From Chloroflexota bacterium (GTDB taxonomy: Bacteria; Chloroflexota; Dehalococcoidia; DSTF01; RBG-16-68-14): a DNA stretch of 64,000 nucleotides. Below, piece by piece: positions 1 through 8,060 of this stretch. The stretch spans positions 1-64,000 of the forward strand of contig JAJCYW010000017.1 in NCBI GenBank assembly GCA_029262675.1, given 5' to 3'. The first letter of the stretch is position 1. Each line of letters starts with the position of its first letter. Made by a program: the position numbers and the translations under genes. The notes under the pieces are model-generated. The model ran no database searches, was not told the origin of the DNA, and saw nothing but the letters and a program-made list of their open reading frames with translations.

Positions 1-1011
1 CCCCCCTGGTGGCGTGCCTCCCGGGGGCGTCCCTCCCGGCGGGGTACCTCCCGGTGGCGTTCCGCCCGGCGGAGTACCTCCCGGGGGCGTGCCTCCCGGC
101 GGCGTGCCTCCCGGCGGCGTGCCTCCTGGCGGCGTCCCTCCCGGCGGCGTGCCTCCCGGCGGCGTCCCTCCTGGCGGCGTGCCGCCCGGCGGAGTACCTC
201 CCGGTGGCGTGCCTCCTGGCGGCGCACCTCCCGGTGGCGTCCCTCCCGGCGGTGTCCCGCCCGGCGGTGTCCCTCCCGGTGGCGTCCCGCCCGGCGGAGT
301 ACCTCCCGGCGGCGTGCCCCCTGGTGGCGTCCCGCCCGGTGGCGTCCCGCCCGGCGGCGTACCTCCCGGCGGCGTGCCCCCCGGTGGCGTTCCTCCCGGC
401 GGTGGTGTTCCCGGCGTTGGCGTCCCGCCTCCTGGCGGTGGGGTTCCGCCCCCCGGCGGTGGCGTGCCACCTCCCGGCGGTGGTGTTCCCGGTGTTGGCG
501 TCCCGCCTCCTGGTGGTGGGGTGCCGCCTCCCGGCGGTGGTGTACCCGGCGTCGTTCCCGCTCCTGGCCCTGCGCCGCCACCCGGCGGTGGTGTCCCGCC
601 TCCCGGTGGTGGTGTGCCGCCGCCTGGCGCTGCGCCGCCTCCCGGTGCGGGTGGCGTGCCCCCCGGCGTCGCTCCGCCGCCGCCGGCACTCGCGCCGCCG
701 GCACCACCTCCACCTTCTATCACTTTGCCGAGGCCGACGCCGCCCGCGCCGAGCGCTGCTCCGCCCGCCGCTGCCTTGCCGGCTGTCTTCAGGAATCCCG
801 GCTTGCGGCCGCCATCCTTCGCGCCCTGCGGGATCTCTTTGCCACAGTCCTCACAGAACTTGCCGCCCGACGGGTTGGCCGCTCCGCAGGCGTCGCACTC
901 CTTGGTCACCACCGCGTTGGCGGCGGGACTCGAGAGCTTCATGCCGCACGATTCGCAGAAGATCGCGTCGTCCGGCGAGGATGTCGCGCATGACCCACAA
1001 GTGACAGCCAT
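1..1011 (-). CDS. Double zinc-ribbon protein with (TPPGG)n tail, 3' end outside window
   Basis: At least 337 codons are open from the ATG at 1011 to the window edge, so the C-terminus is missing. A good ribosome site (AAGGAGGG, 5 nt before the ATG) fixes the start. Residues 5-56 hold two Cys4 zinc ribbons (C5/C8/C19/C22 and C39/C42/C53/C56). A Gly/Ala stretch follows, then from about residue 130 a Gly/Pro-rich tail that resolves into perfect TPPGG pentapeptides from about residue 203 to the edge. It is the last visible gene of a minus-strand run of zinc-ribbon proteins, 28 nt after its neighbour. The plus strand is also open here but encodes only a mirror PPGGV repeat without a domain. The function is unknown; an extended, possibly surface or scaffold protein is a guess. 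Confidence 0.8.
   Translation of the reverse strand, partial: MAVTCGSCATSSPDDAIFCESCGMKLSSPAANAVVTKECDACGAANPSGGKFCEDCGKEIPQGAKDGGRKPGFLKTAGKAAAGGAALGAGGVGLGKVIEGGGGAGGASAGGGGATPGGTPPAPGGGAAPGGGTPPPGGGTPPPGGGAGPGAGTTPGTPPPGGGTPPPGGGTPTPGTPPPGGGTPPPGGGTPPPGGGTPTPGTPPPGGTPPGGTPPGGTPPGGTPPGGTPPGGTPPGGTPPGGTPPGGTPPGGTPPGGTPPGGAPPGGTPPGGTPPGGTPPGGTPPGGTPPGGTPPGGTPPGGTPPGGTPPGGTPPGGTPPGGTPPGGTPPGGTPPGG
8..405. repeat. 15-bp tandem repeat array (about 26 units)
   Basis: Near-perfect 15-bp units of the type ggcgtgcctcccggc follow one another and encode TPPGG on the minus strand. Units differ mainly at third codon positions, so the array is under coding constraint or recently expanded. From about 406 to 650 the repeat loosens to longer GGGTPPP and TPTPG units. 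Such arrays commonly vary in length through slippage. Confidence 0.9.
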
Positions 1012-1039
1012 CGGTTCCCTCCTTCAGCTACGGTGTTCG

Positions 1040-1897
1040 CTAGCCGCTTGTCAGCTTGTTGGCCGGTATCCAGGGCGACGCTGCGGCCAGCGCGCCACCG
1101 ATCAGCAGCATATAGAGGCCGAAGCCCACGTTCGAGAAGCTGATGCCGTCTTGCGAAGCGATGAACTGCATCTCGAGCACGCCCAGCGCAGCCAGCAGCC
1201 CGCCGATTCCCATGACCGCCGAGCGGCCCGTCGCATCCGGCAGCCGGCCGAGCAGCCAGGCGATCAGGGCGGCCAGGCCGCCCGCCGCGACGAAGAGAAC
1301 CAGGTATCCGTCCGCGTTATCGGTGCTCATCCAGTCGGCGATTCGGAAGCGTGCATTCGTATCGAACGGGTCGGCGCTGAAGCCGCCCACCGAGACCCAC
1401 GCCATGAACGGGCTGATCAAGGCGATCAGGAAACCAACGGCCGCCGCGGCGCTGCTCCATGTGAGCTGTGACATGAGATTCTGCGCGGCCGCAGGCTGCG
1501 CGACGCGCTGAGCCGGCTGTACGCCAGTCGCCGGCGCGCCACCAGAAGCCGCGCCGCAACTGCGGCAGAACCTTGCGCCCGGGTTGAGCGGCGCGCCGCA
1601 GGATGCGCAGGCGGCTGGTTGCACTGGCGCCTGCGGCGGTGGTTGGGCGGGCGCCTGCGGCGGTGGTTGCACTGGCTGCTGTTGCTGCGCTCCGCTCGCC
1701 GGGGAGCCACAAGACCCGCAGAATGCCATCCCAGGCGCGAGCGCTGCCCCGCACGATGCGCAGGCGGCCTGCACGGACTGGGGCGGCGCGGGCTCCGGCT
1801 GGGGAGCCTGGACGACGGCCGCACCGCAGGAGCCGCAGAACGTCGCTCCAGGCGCGACGGCGACGCCGCAACTACCACACGTTGTTGGCATAGTCAT
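1040..1897 (-). CDS. Triple zinc-ribbon membrane protein
   Basis: A protein of 285 aa. Three Cys4 ribbons lie in the first ~125 residues (first one C7/C10/C21/C24), joined by Pro/Gln-rich linkers with PPPQAP repeats. The C-terminal half has about four hydrophobic segments, with wording such as AAAVGFLIALISPFMAWV, so the ribbons probably face the cytoplasm at the membrane. The frame is open further upstream, but codons before 1897 are shadow of the previous gene; the ATG at 1897 lies 1 nt after that gene's stop and behind GGAGGG. This suggests translational coupling. It resembles generic zinc-ribbon plus membrane proteins of unknown role. Confidence 0.82.
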   Translation of the reverse strand: MTMPTTCGSCGVAVAPGATFCGSCGAAVVQAPQPEPAPPQSVQAACASCGAALAPGMAFCGSCGSPASGAQQQQPVQPPPQAPAQPPPQAPVQPAACASCGAPLNPGARFCRSCGAASGGAPATGVQPAQRVAQPAAAQNLMSQLTWSSAAAAVGFLIALISPFMAWVSVGGFSADPFDTNARFRIADWMSTDNADGYLVLFVAAGGLAALIAWLLGRLPDATGRSAVMGIGGLLAALGVLEMQFIASQDGISFSNVGFGLYMLLIGGALAAASPWIPANKLTSG

Positions 1898-1898
1898 G

Positions 1899-2612
1899 TT
1901 AGCCCATCCCTCCCCCGCACATCGAACAGAACTTGTTCGTGGACGGGTTCTCCGTGCCGCAGGCCGTACAATACCGCGTTCCGGGCGCTGTTTCCAGGCC
2001 TCCCGGCGATTGGATGGTCTCCACGGCTTCTTGGTTCGCCTCGTTCGACTCCGCGGCGGCGGACTGCTGCTCCAGCGCCGCGGTCTCGACGCGGCTGGCC
2101 TCGCGCTCCAGGCGGTCGTACTCGGCGGCGGCATTCTCGGCCTCCTGAACGGCGCGGTTCGCCTCTTGCGTGAAGGCCTGGTGTTGCGCGTCGATCTCTT
2201 TGAGCGTTGCGTTCTGCTCCTGGACCTGCTGGGCGGCCCGGGTGGCGAGGACGGAGGCCTTGTCGAGCTCGAGAGCGACCTGCGCGAAAGCATTCTCGCT
2301 GATGCCGTCGAAGAAGAGGAGGCCGCGCAGCGCGAGGGAGCCGTCCGGCTGGATGACGCCGTACACAGGACCGGCGCGGTTGCGCACGACATCCATGATC
2401 GTGCTCTCAAGGTTGATCTCGCCCGGAGCGGCCGGCGGCAGCGCTACGCTGGTCTCGATCGCCCAGCCGATGTCGCCGTGGGGGGCGATCGCGGCGCGGG
2501 CCTTCGACTCCGGCAGGCTGAAGGCGCCGATGCCCTCTGCCGGGTTGAAGTCGGCGGCGCCGATGTCGGCGCACCATTTCGGGAGCTGCTGGACCGCTTG
2601 TTCTCCGTTCAT
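1899..2612 (-). CDS. Coiled-coil protein with C-terminal zinc ribbon
   Basis: A protein of 237 aa. The N-terminal ~115 residues look globular. A long Glu/Ala/Gln-rich segment (about 120-200) has strong heptad-like coiled-coil character, and the C-terminus ends in a Cys4 ribbon (CTACG...FCSMCGG). There is no signal peptide or membrane segment, so a cytoplasmic partner of the membrane zinc-ribbon neighbours is plausible. The start at 2612 is supported by AGGAGGGG just upstream; longer in-frame codons before it read as antisense noise over the next gene. No family could be named. Confidence 0.82.
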   Translation of the reverse strand: MNGEQAVQQLPKWCADIGAADFNPAEGIGAFSLPESKARAAIAPHGDIGWAIETSVALPPAAPGEINLESTIMDVVRNRAGPVYGVIQPDGSLALRGLLFFDGISENAFAQVALELDKASVLATRAAQQVQEQNATLKEIDAQHQAFTQEANRAVQEAENAAAEYDRLEREASRVETAALEQQSAAAESNEANQEAVETIQSPGGLETAPGTRYCTACGTENPSTNKFCSMCGGGMG

Positions 2613-2625
2613 AGTCCGACCCCTC

Positions 2626-3633
2626 CTAGTTAGGCTCCTCCGCGAGAATGTGCTCCATGCCCTCGCAGCCGGCGAGCGCGCTCTTTGCGGCCTTCGCCTC
2701 CTCGCGGAGTTCTCGTTCCTTCTCCTGCTTCTTCCGCAGGTTCTCCAATAGCTTGCGCAGTCTGGTAAGAGAGCCGCCGATCTTGTCGGCGGTGGCGGCC
2801 TGCAAGTCGAGCGCCTGCCGGTGAGAGGAGATGACCGACTCAAGAGCGCGATTATAGCTTTCGAGCGGGCTGGCTATAACAGCCGTTGCGCCAACCGCCG
2901 CCGAAATGAGTGTCGAGGCGGCCGCGGACAGATGGCTGTATGCGGATGCAAGCAGGCTCCGCGCGCCGGCCAGGAGCATGCTGATGCGTGCGGCGTTGCT
3001 CTGGGTGTACCCGAGGATCGACGCCGCACTCATCATTGTTGCCCAGCCCCACTGGGCCGCCAGCTCCATGTGCATCGCAGCGCCGAGGACGGCCCCTTTG
3101 AAGGCGCTGCTCGCAGCGATCGCCGTCTTCACGGCAAGCGCGGCGCCCCAGGCCAGGTAGGCCGCGACCGCGCCAAGCGTGATGCTGACCCAGAGCCTGC
3201 CCTGCATACCATCCAGTTCCGCGACGGCCTGAGCGTACTCGCCTTCGCCACGGGCCAAGTCATTGCGCAGGTCGGAGGCGATCTTGGCGACGCGCGCGAC
3301 CCTCGTTTCGACTTCAGCGACGCTCGATACCTTGGCGGCCTGCAGCGCGGTGTCGAGGTCCTGCTTCGCGACACGCCAGGCAGCCTGCGCGGTGCGGAAC
3401 TTGGCAACGTTGTCTGCACACTCTGCGGCGCTCTTCTTGGAACCGCTGCTGGCGACGGCCGCGCCAGCGGCGGCGGCCGCGGTCGCCGCCGCCGTGCCGC
3501 CAACGACCCAGCCCGTGTTCTTGCAATCGTCGGGGTTCAGATTGATGTCGCAGTTGTCAGCGCTCGCGATGCCCGCCGTGACTGCCATAAGCGCCAGCGC
3601 GCCAAGGACTGCGAGCAGAACGCGCCGGATCAT
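2626..3633 (-). CDS. Secreted or anchored Ala-rich coiled-coil protein
   Basis: A protein of 335 aa starting at the ATG at 3633, whose first 25 residues form a classical signal peptide (MIRR, a hydrophobic core, cleavage near IASA-DN). After it come C-D-I-N...D-D-C, an Ala-rich hydrophobic stretch, a long helical region, a second hydrophobic patch (about 140-170) and a basic C-terminal coiled coil (LRKLLENLRKKQEKERELRE). The ATG overlaps the upstream gene's TGA by 4 nt, indicating coupling. Probably exported or membrane-anchored. I do not recognise the family. Confidence 0.78.
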   Translation of the reverse strand: MIRRVLLAVLGALALMAVTAGIASADNCDINLNPDDCKNTGWVVGGTAAATAAAAAGAAVASSGSKKSAAECADNVAKFRTAQAAWRVAKQDLDTALQAAKVSSVAEVETRVARVAKIASDLRNDLARGEGEYAQAVAELDGMQGRLWVSITLGAVAAYLAWGAALAVKTAIAASSAFKGAVLGAAMHMELAAQWGWATMMSAASILGYTQSNAARISMLLAGARSLLASAYSHLSAAASTLISAAVGATAVIASPLESYNRALESVISSHRQALDLQAATADKIGGSLTRLRKLLENLRKKQEKERELREEAKAAKSALAGCEGMEHILAEEPN

Positions 3634-4310
3634 CGCACACTCTCCCCGGTCACGTACGACGAGGCGTCGCGGCACCAGCGCACGCACAGCGCACCCAGCA
3701 CCGCGCCATAGGCAGCGTGGCCGATCAGGCTAATCGAGAGGAACGCCGGATCCGTGCGCTGGACGGAGAACGCGACAGGGTACACGCCGATCATGATCAC
3801 TTCCAGCATCATCCCCCACGCCAGACCCCAATACCACCGCGCCCGGCCCGCTATCAGCGCATAGATCACCCCGAAGCTGATGCCGTTCCAAAAGTGGTAC
3901 GTCCAACCAGCGATACGCGCTTCCAGCGCCGTGTCGGGCCGGTCCAGGATTAGCGAGCCGAAGATGTGGATCGCCTTGAAGGCGTTGTAGTCGAACAGCG
4001 TCGTCGCCTGCGCACCGATGCGGACGGCGTCGTAGACGAACGTCCCAATCAGACCGGCCACGGCACCGGCGACGAGCCGGTTCAAAAAAGGCTGCCGGTC
4101 GACACGCTGGGCCCAGACGCCGATGCCAAGGACGGCTACGAGCGCCGGGAACGACACGAACGACAGCGTCCACGGCATCGAGATGACGTCGGCGACGTCG
4201 AGCAAGAAGGCCGTGACGCCCATACCGCTAGCGCCTACGACGAGCAGCGTCAGGATCGGGTCGCGCAGCTTGCGCAAACGAGCGTCCAGCGCCAGCCCGA
4301 GCGCCTTCAC
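3630..4310 (-). CDS. Polytopic membrane protein of unknown function
   Basis: A protein of 226 aa with about six hydrophobic helices and short charged loops. Notable are a conserved-looking aromatic stretch WTYHFWNGISFGVIYALI and a small basic N-terminus. Both ends overlap neighbours by 4 nt (ATGA), so it belongs to the zinc-ribbon operon. There are no catalytic motifs or cysteine knuckles. It could be a membrane partner or channel-like subunit for the zinc-ribbon proteins; that is inference from position only. Confidence 0.75.
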   Translation of the reverse strand: MKALGLALDARLRKLRDPILTLLVVGASGMGVTAFLLDVADVISMPWTLSFVSFPALVAVLGIGVWAQRVDRQPFLNRLVAGAVAGLIGTFVYDAVRIGAQATTLFDYNAFKAIHIFGSLILDRPDTALEARIAGWTYHFWNGISFGVIYALIAGRARWYWGLAWGMMLEVIMIGVYPVAFSVQRTDPAFLSISLIGHAAYGAVLGALCVRWCRDASSYVTGESVR

Positions 4311-5242
4311 GAGGATCGCTCCTCTTGGGGCGCTTCGCCGGGCGCATCGCGCATCAGCAGAAACGAGGCGACCACGGTCAGGATCGTCGCCAGGAAGATC
4401 TTTCCGCCAGACGGCGTCGCCGCCGTGCTCGTCGTGCCGCCGAAGAGCGCACCTATGTCGCTGATCGACCCTTGCACGAGCGCGAACGAGAGAAAGACGC
4501 CGACGACGAGCGGCGAGAGCATGCGGACGGGCCGCGGCAGAATGCGATTTCGCGCCTCGTACCAGCCGGCCAGTTGCTTGTCCAGGGCCGAGCCACGCGC
4601 GACGATTAGCGCCATCAGCCCACCCACGGCGACGGTCGTCAGGAGCGTGCCGCCGGAACTGAGCGTGCCGGAGCCGCGGATCAGGAAGTAGAAGATCGCC
4701 GGCACCCCGGCGAAGACGACCGGGAAGAGGCGCTGGGGGATCACCTGCTGAAGCGGCGCCATGCTCCGGTAGATCGCCTGACGGAACATGATGCCGCCAA
4801 CTGCCAGTGCGCCCAGGATCACAAGCGCCGGCAACTGCCGGTGCGACAAGTAGTCGTACCAGCCAATCGACCCTACGTAGATGAAGGGGATGATGTTCGC
4901 CTGCACCAACTGCAGGAGACTCTGGCCGCCCGACGCCGCGACCAGACGGTCGAGCCCGGAGCCAAGCGATTCCGGCTGCGCGGCGGCGGCAGGTGCCTGC
5001 GGCACATTCAGACTACTCCCGCAGGACCGGCAGTAGGCAGTGGCCGCCGGGTTGGCGCTACCGCAGCTATGGCACGCGACCTGAGCTCCCGGAGGTGCGG
5101 AGGACGGATCAGCCGCAGTCGTGGCGGATGCCGGAGCTAGCGACTGCCCGCATCCGACGCAGAAAGCTCCAGTGCCCGGATCCTGTCGACCGCAGGACGG
5201 GCAGGCTGCCGGCTGGCGTTGAGGAGCGACAGGAGCGGTCAT
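4307..5242 (-). CDS. Double zinc-ribbon membrane protein, first gene of operon
   Basis: A protein of 311 aa. Two Cys4 ribbons (C14/C17/C28/C31 and a second at about residues 57-74, CHSCG...YCRSCG) precede a linker, an amphipathic stretch and about five or six membrane helices (about residues 110-295). It is the promoter-proximal gene of the minus-strand run; the next gene starts inside its stop codon. Upstream lie the two 105-bp inverted-end elements, which may carry or insulate its promoter. The Shine-Dalgarno match is weak. Zinc ribbons fused to membrane helices occur in many bacteria but are functionally undefined. Confidence 0.8.
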   Translation of the reverse strand: MTAPVAPQRQPAACPSCGRQDPGTGAFCVGCGQSLAPASATTAADPSSAPPGAQVACHSCGSANPAATAYCRSCGSSLNVPQAPAAAAQPESLGSGLDRLVAASGGQSLLQLVQANIIPFIYVGSIGWYDYLSHRQLPALVILGALAVGGIMFRQAIYRSMAPLQQVIPQRLFPVVFAGVPAIFYFLIRGSGTLSSGGTLLTTVAVGGLMALIVARGSALDKQLAGWYEARNRILPRPVRMLSPLVVGVFLSFALVQGSISDIGALFGGTTSTAATPSGGKIFLATILTVVASFLLMRDAPGEAPQEERSS

Positions 5243-5260
5243 GATTGCCCCATTCTAGAT

Positions 5261-5471
5261 GCTCACCTCGTGGCGTTACAAGTGCTGTACGCCAGGGATT
5301 CTCGGTCGCACCACGCCGCCCCGCGGAGCGATTCCCTTACGGTCGCAGCCGGCCACGAGGTGAGCCGCTCACCTCGTGGCGTTACAGGTGTTGTACGCCA
5401 ACAGTGCTTGGCCGTAGCACACCGCCCCGCAGCGCTATACCGCCGCGTCTGACGGCAGCTACGAGGTGAGC
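5261..5471. repeat. Two tandem ~105-bp elements with 14-bp inverted ends
   Basis: Copy 1 is 5261-5365 and copy 2 is 5367-5471. Each opens with gctcacctcgtggc and closes with its reverse complement (gccacgaggtgagc; one change in copy 2). Inside each, an imperfect hairpin (tggcgttaca then tgtacgcca) is conserved, followed by a ccgccccgc block. The middle is more diverged. The right end of copy 2 supplies the last codons and stop of the dehydrogenase gene. This architecture fits a small non-autonomous palindromic element (MITE or REP-like). Confidence 0.75.
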
Positions 5472-6337
5472 CGCTCGCTCACTTCCCAGAGACGCGCCGC
5501 GACCGCGGCGTCGTTGGCGATAGCGTTCGCCGGCGCGATGTCGCATTTCACGAAGTACATACCCGTTGTCGTTTCGACATCGGACGCCGACGCCAGGTAG
5601 ACAGACGTCTCCGCCCCCTGCTTGGCATCGACCATGAACGGCCTTCCGACCAGATGGAGTGCACGGAAGAACAATCGCGTGACGCCGGCGGAGTTGCTGC
5701 CGAACCCCGTGCGCACGACGCCCGGGTGCAGGCTGTTCGCCGTGACGCCCGTCCCCTCCAGACGCCGCGCGAGCTCGTTCGTGAACAGAACGTTCGCCAG
5801 CTTCGACTGCCCGTACGCGCCGAAGCCGGCGTACGACCGCTCGCCGTGGAGATCGTCGAAGTCGATCGTCGCACGCATGTGGGCGCCGGAGCTGACGTTG
5901 ATCACGCGCGCCGGGGCGCAGGCCTTAAGCGTTTCCAGCAACAGGTTCGTGAGCAGGAAATGCGCCAGATGGTTAACGCCTATCGACATCTCGTGGCCGT
6001 CTTCCGTCGTCTGGCGCGTCGCGTAGTAGGCACCGGCGTTGTTGAGCAGCACGTGCAGAGACCGGTGCCGCGCCGTGAACTCCGCCGCCAGCTTGCGCAC
6101 GGACGCCAGCGACGCCAGGTCCGCCTGCATCAGGTCGACCGCCGCGTCCGCGCCCGACCGCTCCCGCACGTCGGCCAGCGCGGCTTCGCCCCTCGCGCGA
6201 TCGCGGGAGACCATCACCACCGTCGCCCCCATCCCCGCCAGCGCCACGGCAGCCTCCTTGCCGATGCCATTGTTTGCGCCGGTGATCAGGCAGACCCGGC
6301 CCGTCATGTCTGCTGTGTTGTTCAACGTCTCCTCCAT
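5459..6337 (-). CDS. Short-chain dehydrogenase/reductase (retinol dehydrogenase-like)
   Basis: A protein of 292 aa counted from the ATG. The Rossmann motif TGANNGIG (residues 19-26), NNAG (99-102), Ser149/150 and Y175xxxK179 are all present, so an active NAD(P)-dependent classical SDR is expected. The overall layout matches RDH/WW-domain-oxidoreductase-like bacterial SDRs; the substrate is unknown. The start is uncertain: the only good Shine-Dalgarno (GGAGGAG, 6329-6335) lies just after the ATG and would instead serve a TTG at 6325, giving 288 aa. The stop codon and last residues lie inside a repeat element. Confidence 0.88.
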   Translation of the reverse strand: MEETLNNTADMTGRVCLITGANNGIGKEAAVALAGMGATVVMVSRDRARGEAALADVRERSGADAAVDLMQADLASLASVRKLAAEFTARHRSLHVLLNNAGAYYATRQTTEDGHEMSIGVNHLAHFLLTNLLLETLKACAPARVINVSSGAHMRATIDFDDLHGERSYAGFGAYGQSKLANVLFTNELARRLEGTGVTANSLHPGVVRTGFGSNSAGVTRLFFRALHLVGRPFMVDAKQGAETSVYLASASDVETTTGMYFVKCDIAPANAIANDAAVAARLWEVSERLTS

Positions 6338-6445
6338 TCGCAGTTGCTCGTTGCTTGCTATTGGCTCCGTTGGCGCAGTTCCTCGATTGTACCGCGGTCG
6401 CGGCAGGAACTGGCCGCGCTCGCATGTACTCGTTCAGATACATGG

Positions 6446-6473
6446 TTGACATGTAGACTGCTGTCGCTATACG
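6446..6473 (+). promoter_or_regulatory. Candidate sigma70 promoter with overlapping dyad
   Basis: TTGACA (6446-6451), a 16-bp spacer and TATACG (6468-6473) point rightward. A small inverted repeat, acatg-gttga-catgt (6440-6454), overlaps the -35 box and could be an operator. No convincing gene follows for about 1.5 kb. Confidence 0.45.
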
Positions 6474-7124
6474 TATGTTTGGTGGAACAGCGCGCGGGGC
6501 CCTCCGCCTCCAAGGGCATGGACCGCAGGGGCGGTTCGCGAACCGCCTGCTCGCGTCTGTCGCACCTGCCAGGACAGACCGGACCTGGTCCGCCTCAGGC
6601 GTAGAGCATGCCCTCATGCATAGGGAAGGGTCTGTCCGCCCGGCCCGCATCGCTCAACGCGCATTGCGCGACGCCAGGCTACTAGGGGAGAAATCGTCAA
6701 CAGCTCCACCTACGCAGGCCACGTACGTTGGTGTGTATACATCGCTCTGGCCTGACGTGGAGTCAAGTAGCGTGCTGGACACAACCGTGCCCAATACGAC
6801 CCGCTGCTTAGATGTTATCTGGGTCTGCGCGGTGTGGGATAGTAGCCACCAATGCGAGCGAAACATTCAAGAGCTACGTCACGCCGTGACCGAACTGCGC
6901 TCCTCACAGTGGCGAAGAGCAACCGAAGAGTGATCGATTAGATTCGGACCAGTATTGCCCTCCCACGCCTCACCCGCTGCATCGCGCACGCGGTTTTGGC
7001 GGGTCTGGTAGGAATGCTCATCCGCGGCTGCGTCCAATCTGCACTGTACGAAGCCAACGCGGAGACCACTTGGCAAAGGGCAGATTCACCCACGCAATTC
7101 GAGAGCCGCCCCGGGAAGTCTTGC

Positions 7125-7577
7125 TTAACTACTCGAACCGCTTCGTTCCGCTGTGGCGATGGCAACGTCCGTTCGGGCGCTCTCCTCAGAGGCAGATATC
7201 CACGCTGCGCAGGCTCCGTCGGCCCGTGTCCATAGCAGGATACCTCCCCATGGTTCTGCGGCGGAGAAGCGCTCTTTCCAACCGCCGCGGTTCTCGTGGA
7301 AGAATTCCAGTACACATCCGGGAGTAAAGTCCATCTTGAACTCTCTAAATACGAATTCACCGAAATCTGCCGGGGCCACTTCCAAATCTGGCACGAGGAA
7401 GAACGGCAGGCCTTTCCAGCTAATCGTCCCTGTCACGCCCGCGGTCGCGCCTGGAGGCAGCGGGATTCCAAAGAAAGTGGCCCCGCACGCATCCTTGGAG
7501 GAGCTTTCATCTCTTGAACCAGCGCTCTTGGCCATTCTGTCCACAGCTACTCCGGGAATTGGAGCCACGCCACTCAC
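7125..7577 (-). CDS. Hypothetical protein or gene remnant
   Basis: A 150-codon frame from a GTG at 7577. Residues ~33-115 have balanced, globular-looking composition (motifs such as GTISWKGLPFFLVPDLEV and FHENRGGWKERF) and the codons favour G/C at third positions. However, there is no Shine-Dalgarno, a stop lies three codons upstream and the last ~25 residues are low-complexity. It may be the surviving part of a larger gene in this decayed stretch. No family is recognised. Confidence 0.3.
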   Translation of the reverse strand: MSGVAPIPGVAVDRMAKSAGSRDESSSKDACGATFFGIPLPPGATAGVTGTISWKGLPFFLVPDLEVAPADFGEFVFREFKMDFTPGCVLEFFHENRGGWKERFSAAEPWGGILLWTRADGACAAWISASEESARTDVAIATAERSGSSS

Positions 7578-7945
7578 TTGAACCTGTCATTGTGGGCGAG
7601 GACACACCGGACAGCCACGCCCATCTCCCCGCCTGACAGCAATGGACCTCGGGCGCGGGCGACGAGCGTCTATGGAAGCGAGGATACGCGATTCGAGGTG
7701 ACGTTGCCCATAGCAGAAGGCTGGGATATTCGAAGGCTCGGGTCATCAGGCAGTCGTGAGTGGTCTCCAGAAGAACTAGTGAGGCGTGGCTGCGGGAGAT
7801 GCCCAATGAGCGAAGATGACCACCGAAATCCGACGGACGAATGATGCCAGGTGAGAGCCGAATGGCCCCACAGAAAAGGCCAAATGGGAATGGTGATTCT
7901 GCGCACACGGACGCTGAATGGGTCATAGTGGGGAGGTTTCGACAG

Positions 7946-7976
7946 GTCAGAGACGATAGCTGGCCATGTCTCTGAC
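7946..7976. promoter_or_regulatory. Inverted repeat upstream of binding-protein gene
   Basis: Perfect 9-bp arms, gtcagagac (7946-7954) and gtctctgac (7968-7976), are separated by 13 bp. There is no T-run after it, so an operator or mRNA hairpin for the sensory genes to the right is more likely than a terminator. Confidence 0.4.
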
Positions 7977-8060
7977 ACTTCCTTCGTGTCATTGGCAGTG
8001 CCAGCAGGCTCACGGGGCCTCGACCACCGCAACGAAGCTGATGACGAACAGGTGCAGCCC

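Larger units (their letters stand above)
6338..7945. other. Gene-poor, lower-GC stretch
   Basis: About 1.6 kb with visibly lower G+C than its surroundings and several medium open frames on both strands, none with a recognisable domain or a ribosome site. One minus-strand frame (7125-7577) has protein-like composition and is listed separately. The rest reads as decayed or non-coding sequence. Confidence 0.5.

Noticed and set aside
9..1471. Long plus-strand frames encoding (PPGGV)n or Leu/Pro/Ala repeats
   Set aside because: They mirror the minus-strand TPPGG array; only the minus frame has a ribosome site and zinc-ribbon domains and agrees with its neighbours.
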